From the NCBI GenBank assembly GCA_949710005.1, contig OX453285.1, positions 4,908,632 through 4,972,631 of the forward strand: a stretch of 64,000 nucleotides of DNA, read 5' to 3'. Positions within the stretch are counted from its first letter, which is position 1, and the number at the start of each line of letters is the position of its first letter. The position numbers were made by a program, and so were the translations under genes. The notes under the pieces were generated by a model. It was not told the origin of the DNA. It ran no database searches and worked only from the letters and a program-made list of their open reading frames with translations. Below are positions 61,931 through 64,000 of this stretch, piece by piece. This DNA comes from Ricordea florida. Taxonomy: Eukaryota > Cnidaria > Anthozoa > Corallimorpharia > Ricordeidae.

Positions 61931-62136
61931 TCAGTAAGGGGAAAATTTGCCATTTTAAATAATTTTATTTTTTTAAACGGCTGGATAGATCTTAAGGTTA
62001 CCTTTAAAATTAAAAAAACTCCACGAAAAAATATTATATCAGTCGCTAGTTATTGCGCGATAAAGATTTTTTTCACACTAATTACGTAATTGAGAGTTGA
62101 CAAGTTCTGTCAAATGAATATTAATTGTCGAGGCAC

Positions 62137-62152
62137 GGTGTCACGTGACACC
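62137..62152. promoter_or_regulatory. Perfect 16-bp palindrome with CACGTG E-box
   Basis: GGTGTCACGTGACACC, about 55 bp before an ATG (62206) opening a short basic frame. Confidence 0.4.
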
Positions 62153-62197
62153 AATAACATGCTGAGTTTGACATCGCGATTTCGCGCGCCATAATCA

Positions 62198-62431
62198 GTG
62201 CACGGATGTCTTCGAGGAAGAACAAGCGATCTTGCCCTTTTTCATCGGCTAAAGGAAGGCCAAAGAAGGCAAAAAAACAATTTTGACAAAAAATGGGCGG
62301 CTAAATTAGCGGAAAGCGACAAAGGCTCTTATTACAATCAAGAAAAATTGCTGGATGAACTCTATCGCGATCACGAAGCCAGAGAGCAAGCCGAAAAAAG
62401 CGCAGGTCGCCGTAAAATACGATTGCAATAA
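62198..62431 (+). other. Short open frames of uncertain status
   Basis: An ATG-led basic frame (62206, SSRKNKRS, GRPKKAKK) stops at about 62286. A second frame continues with a charged helical KKWAAKLAESDKG and LLDELYRDHEAREQAEKS. They might be one frameshifted or spliced first exon of a gene to the right, or repeat-derived. No family recognised. Confidence 0.25.
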
Positions 62432-62439
62432 ACTGTCGA

Positions 62440-63340
62440 AGCAGAGGAAATTGAAGAAGAGAAGTTTACGTTTACGACGTCCGCTCCAGCGTTTCCCTTT
62501 GTGCGCTTGCATTTTCTCGGGGATCTACGGGCCTTTGGCTCTTTACTGACATCTCTGACATGGCCATAGTTTTGAAGATTAGTCAAGATACATAAAATTT
62601 CATCACCAAACATCAAAAGATGATTTCGTGTTAACTTGCCTTGGAATTCTGAATTCACACATGAAAAAGCGGTTTATTCACAGGAAAATAATTTAACGCG
62701 TGCCGTCGAGGGAAATTAGTACCTGTTCCATGTTAACTGTCACACTCCTATTGTTATATGGAAAGTTGATTTCTCTGCGGTTTCTTCATTGGTGTGATAA
62801 TCTCATTACACTTGGATGCCGCTGAATTTTAGTTTTTCTCTGTTGCTCGAAAGTAAAAAATAGGCGAGTTGTACGTGCATTTCGAGTTCCAAGTCGTCAG
62901 CCCCTGGACCAAATTGGCTGAAATTTGGAGAGCATGTTGTCAGAACGTTCGCCGACAAAACCGTGTCTGCGAATTCTGTTTTTTTTTCTCATTAAAAATT
63001 TACGCCTTTTTTTCGCGGGCAGTTCAATTTTTTTCCCTATTCAAACTTTATACTCTTGTAAAAAAATAACAAACGCATGTGCCAAAAATCTGAGACACAG
63101 TTTTTGAGGTTAATGTGTGAAGAAACGGATGCCATGTTAATCGTTTTCTCCGACCTAATTTTAGCGGGCGTAGAACTTCATTTATAGGTTCGTGAAGCTT
63201 TGTTAACATATTCACATTTTCGAAAACCAGTAGATTTTTTACTGTTTAAACAGATCGGGTTATAATCTGTAGTTATTAAGCTTTAAAAAAATATACGGTT
63301 TATGTGGGTTTTTGTTAAAACCAAGAGCGCTAGAGCGGAC
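62440..63340. other. Intergenic, no gene seen
   Basis: AT-rich with T-tracts; nothing recognisable. Confidence 0.35.
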
Positions 63341-63349
63341 TGCGCGCAA

Positions 63350-63595
63350 ATGGTCAAATGGGTTATACTGATACCTTAAAACACAAAGAAGGACCCTTGT
63401 CATATGCAGCTTTTCAAACTCTGTATACCTTTTCTAAACCTTGTAATAAAGATCACACAGTATCAACGTACAATTATATAAGCATCACACCTAAAAATGC
63501 TAGCCTTTCACATGCTTTCCCTAAACATTCTGCACATCTTTTGTTAAGCTTTGTAACAATGTTTACACAATATCAGCTCAATATCTAGTGGTGAA
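63350..63595 (+). repeat. About 120-130-bp tandem repeat, third locus
   Basis: Two units with AAAAATGCTAGCCTTTCACATGCTTTCC and TTTACACAATATCAGCTCA. Confidence 0.7.
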
Positions 63596-63845
63596 CATTA
63601 TCGTGGAATGACGAAACTAAGGAGACGTTTGATCCTGAAAACGAGGCACCATCGCGAAGGACATAACTCTTGTTGAACCCAAAACAGGAACTCGATGTTA
63701 ATCAACTAATTGATGGAACGCTGACACAATACACCGAAGCCACCAATACATCGGGGAGAAAGGAAACTCTCTAGTGGCTAGCAATATTTTGAAATATCAA
63801 AAACAAAGAGATATTCACAAGTCGAAAGAGATACGAAAACAAGAA

Positions 63846-64000
63846 CTGCAGTATTTTCGGTCAACTTGCAGAAGAAACATTCATACAGTTGACAGAAGCC
63901 ACCAACAACATCGGGGAGAAAACAGACCCCTCAGTGGCAATCAGCATTGTGGAACATCAAAGAGACATCTGGACATTGAAACAAACACTAAACGAGTGCA
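63846..64000 (+). repeat. Dispersed repeat continuing past the window edge
   Basis: Nearly identical to 38990-39145 over about 155 bp. Confidence 0.9.

Overview
The window looks like animal nuclear DNA, most likely an anthozoan cnidarian such as a coral. Evidence is the intron-rich gene structure with GT-AG exons, tRNA-derived SINEs, many short foldback repeats and Ty3/gypsy, LINE, piggyBac-like and Tigger-like remnants. The species call is an inference from recalled repeat families, not a database result. No rRNA, CRISPR or prokaryotic operon is seen.

Region 1 (1 to about 14.4 kb) is an AT-rich, gene-dense, intronless block: the right-hand part of an endogenous Polinton/adintovirus-like DNA virus. 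It carries a protein-primed family B DNA polymerase, a retroviral-type integrase broken by one frameshift, a double-jelly-roll major capsid protein, an A32-type packaging ATPase, a probable minor capsid (penton-like) protein and several small membrane or coiled-coil proteins. Ten genes share a T(T/C)TAAAG(A/G)-type motif about 21-27 nt before the ATG. The left end of the element lies outside the window and no adenain-type protease is seen.

Region 2 (17.35 to 33.4 kb, + strand) holds the last eleven recognisable exons of one host gene. It encodes the second half of a SEA domain, three fibronectin type III domains, and an ionotropic glutamate receptor-like core (S1, M1, pore, M3, S2, M4) whose pore carries a potassium-channel filter, TVG/YGD, split by an intron. 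The N-terminal exons are not between the virus and 17.35 kb, so the virus probably sits in an upstream intron or has displaced the 5' end. The introns are full of simple-sequence arrays, hairpin MITEs and SINEs.

Region 3 (38.1 to 45.4 kb, + strand) is a complete four-exon gene for a 491-residue TauE/SafE (TSUP) family membrane transporter. Its first coding exon recurs twice more, at 58.4 and 59.85 kb, each with an intact splice donor but no downstream exons in the window.

Region 4 (45.4 to 64 kb) is mostly repeats: a decayed Ty3/gypsy copy (minus strand), a 3.3-kb TTAA-flanked element without a visible transposase but with two host-like gene fragments, a 5'-truncated LINE, a Tigger-type MITE, and arrays of a 106-bp satellite found at seven or more sites across the window in both orientations.
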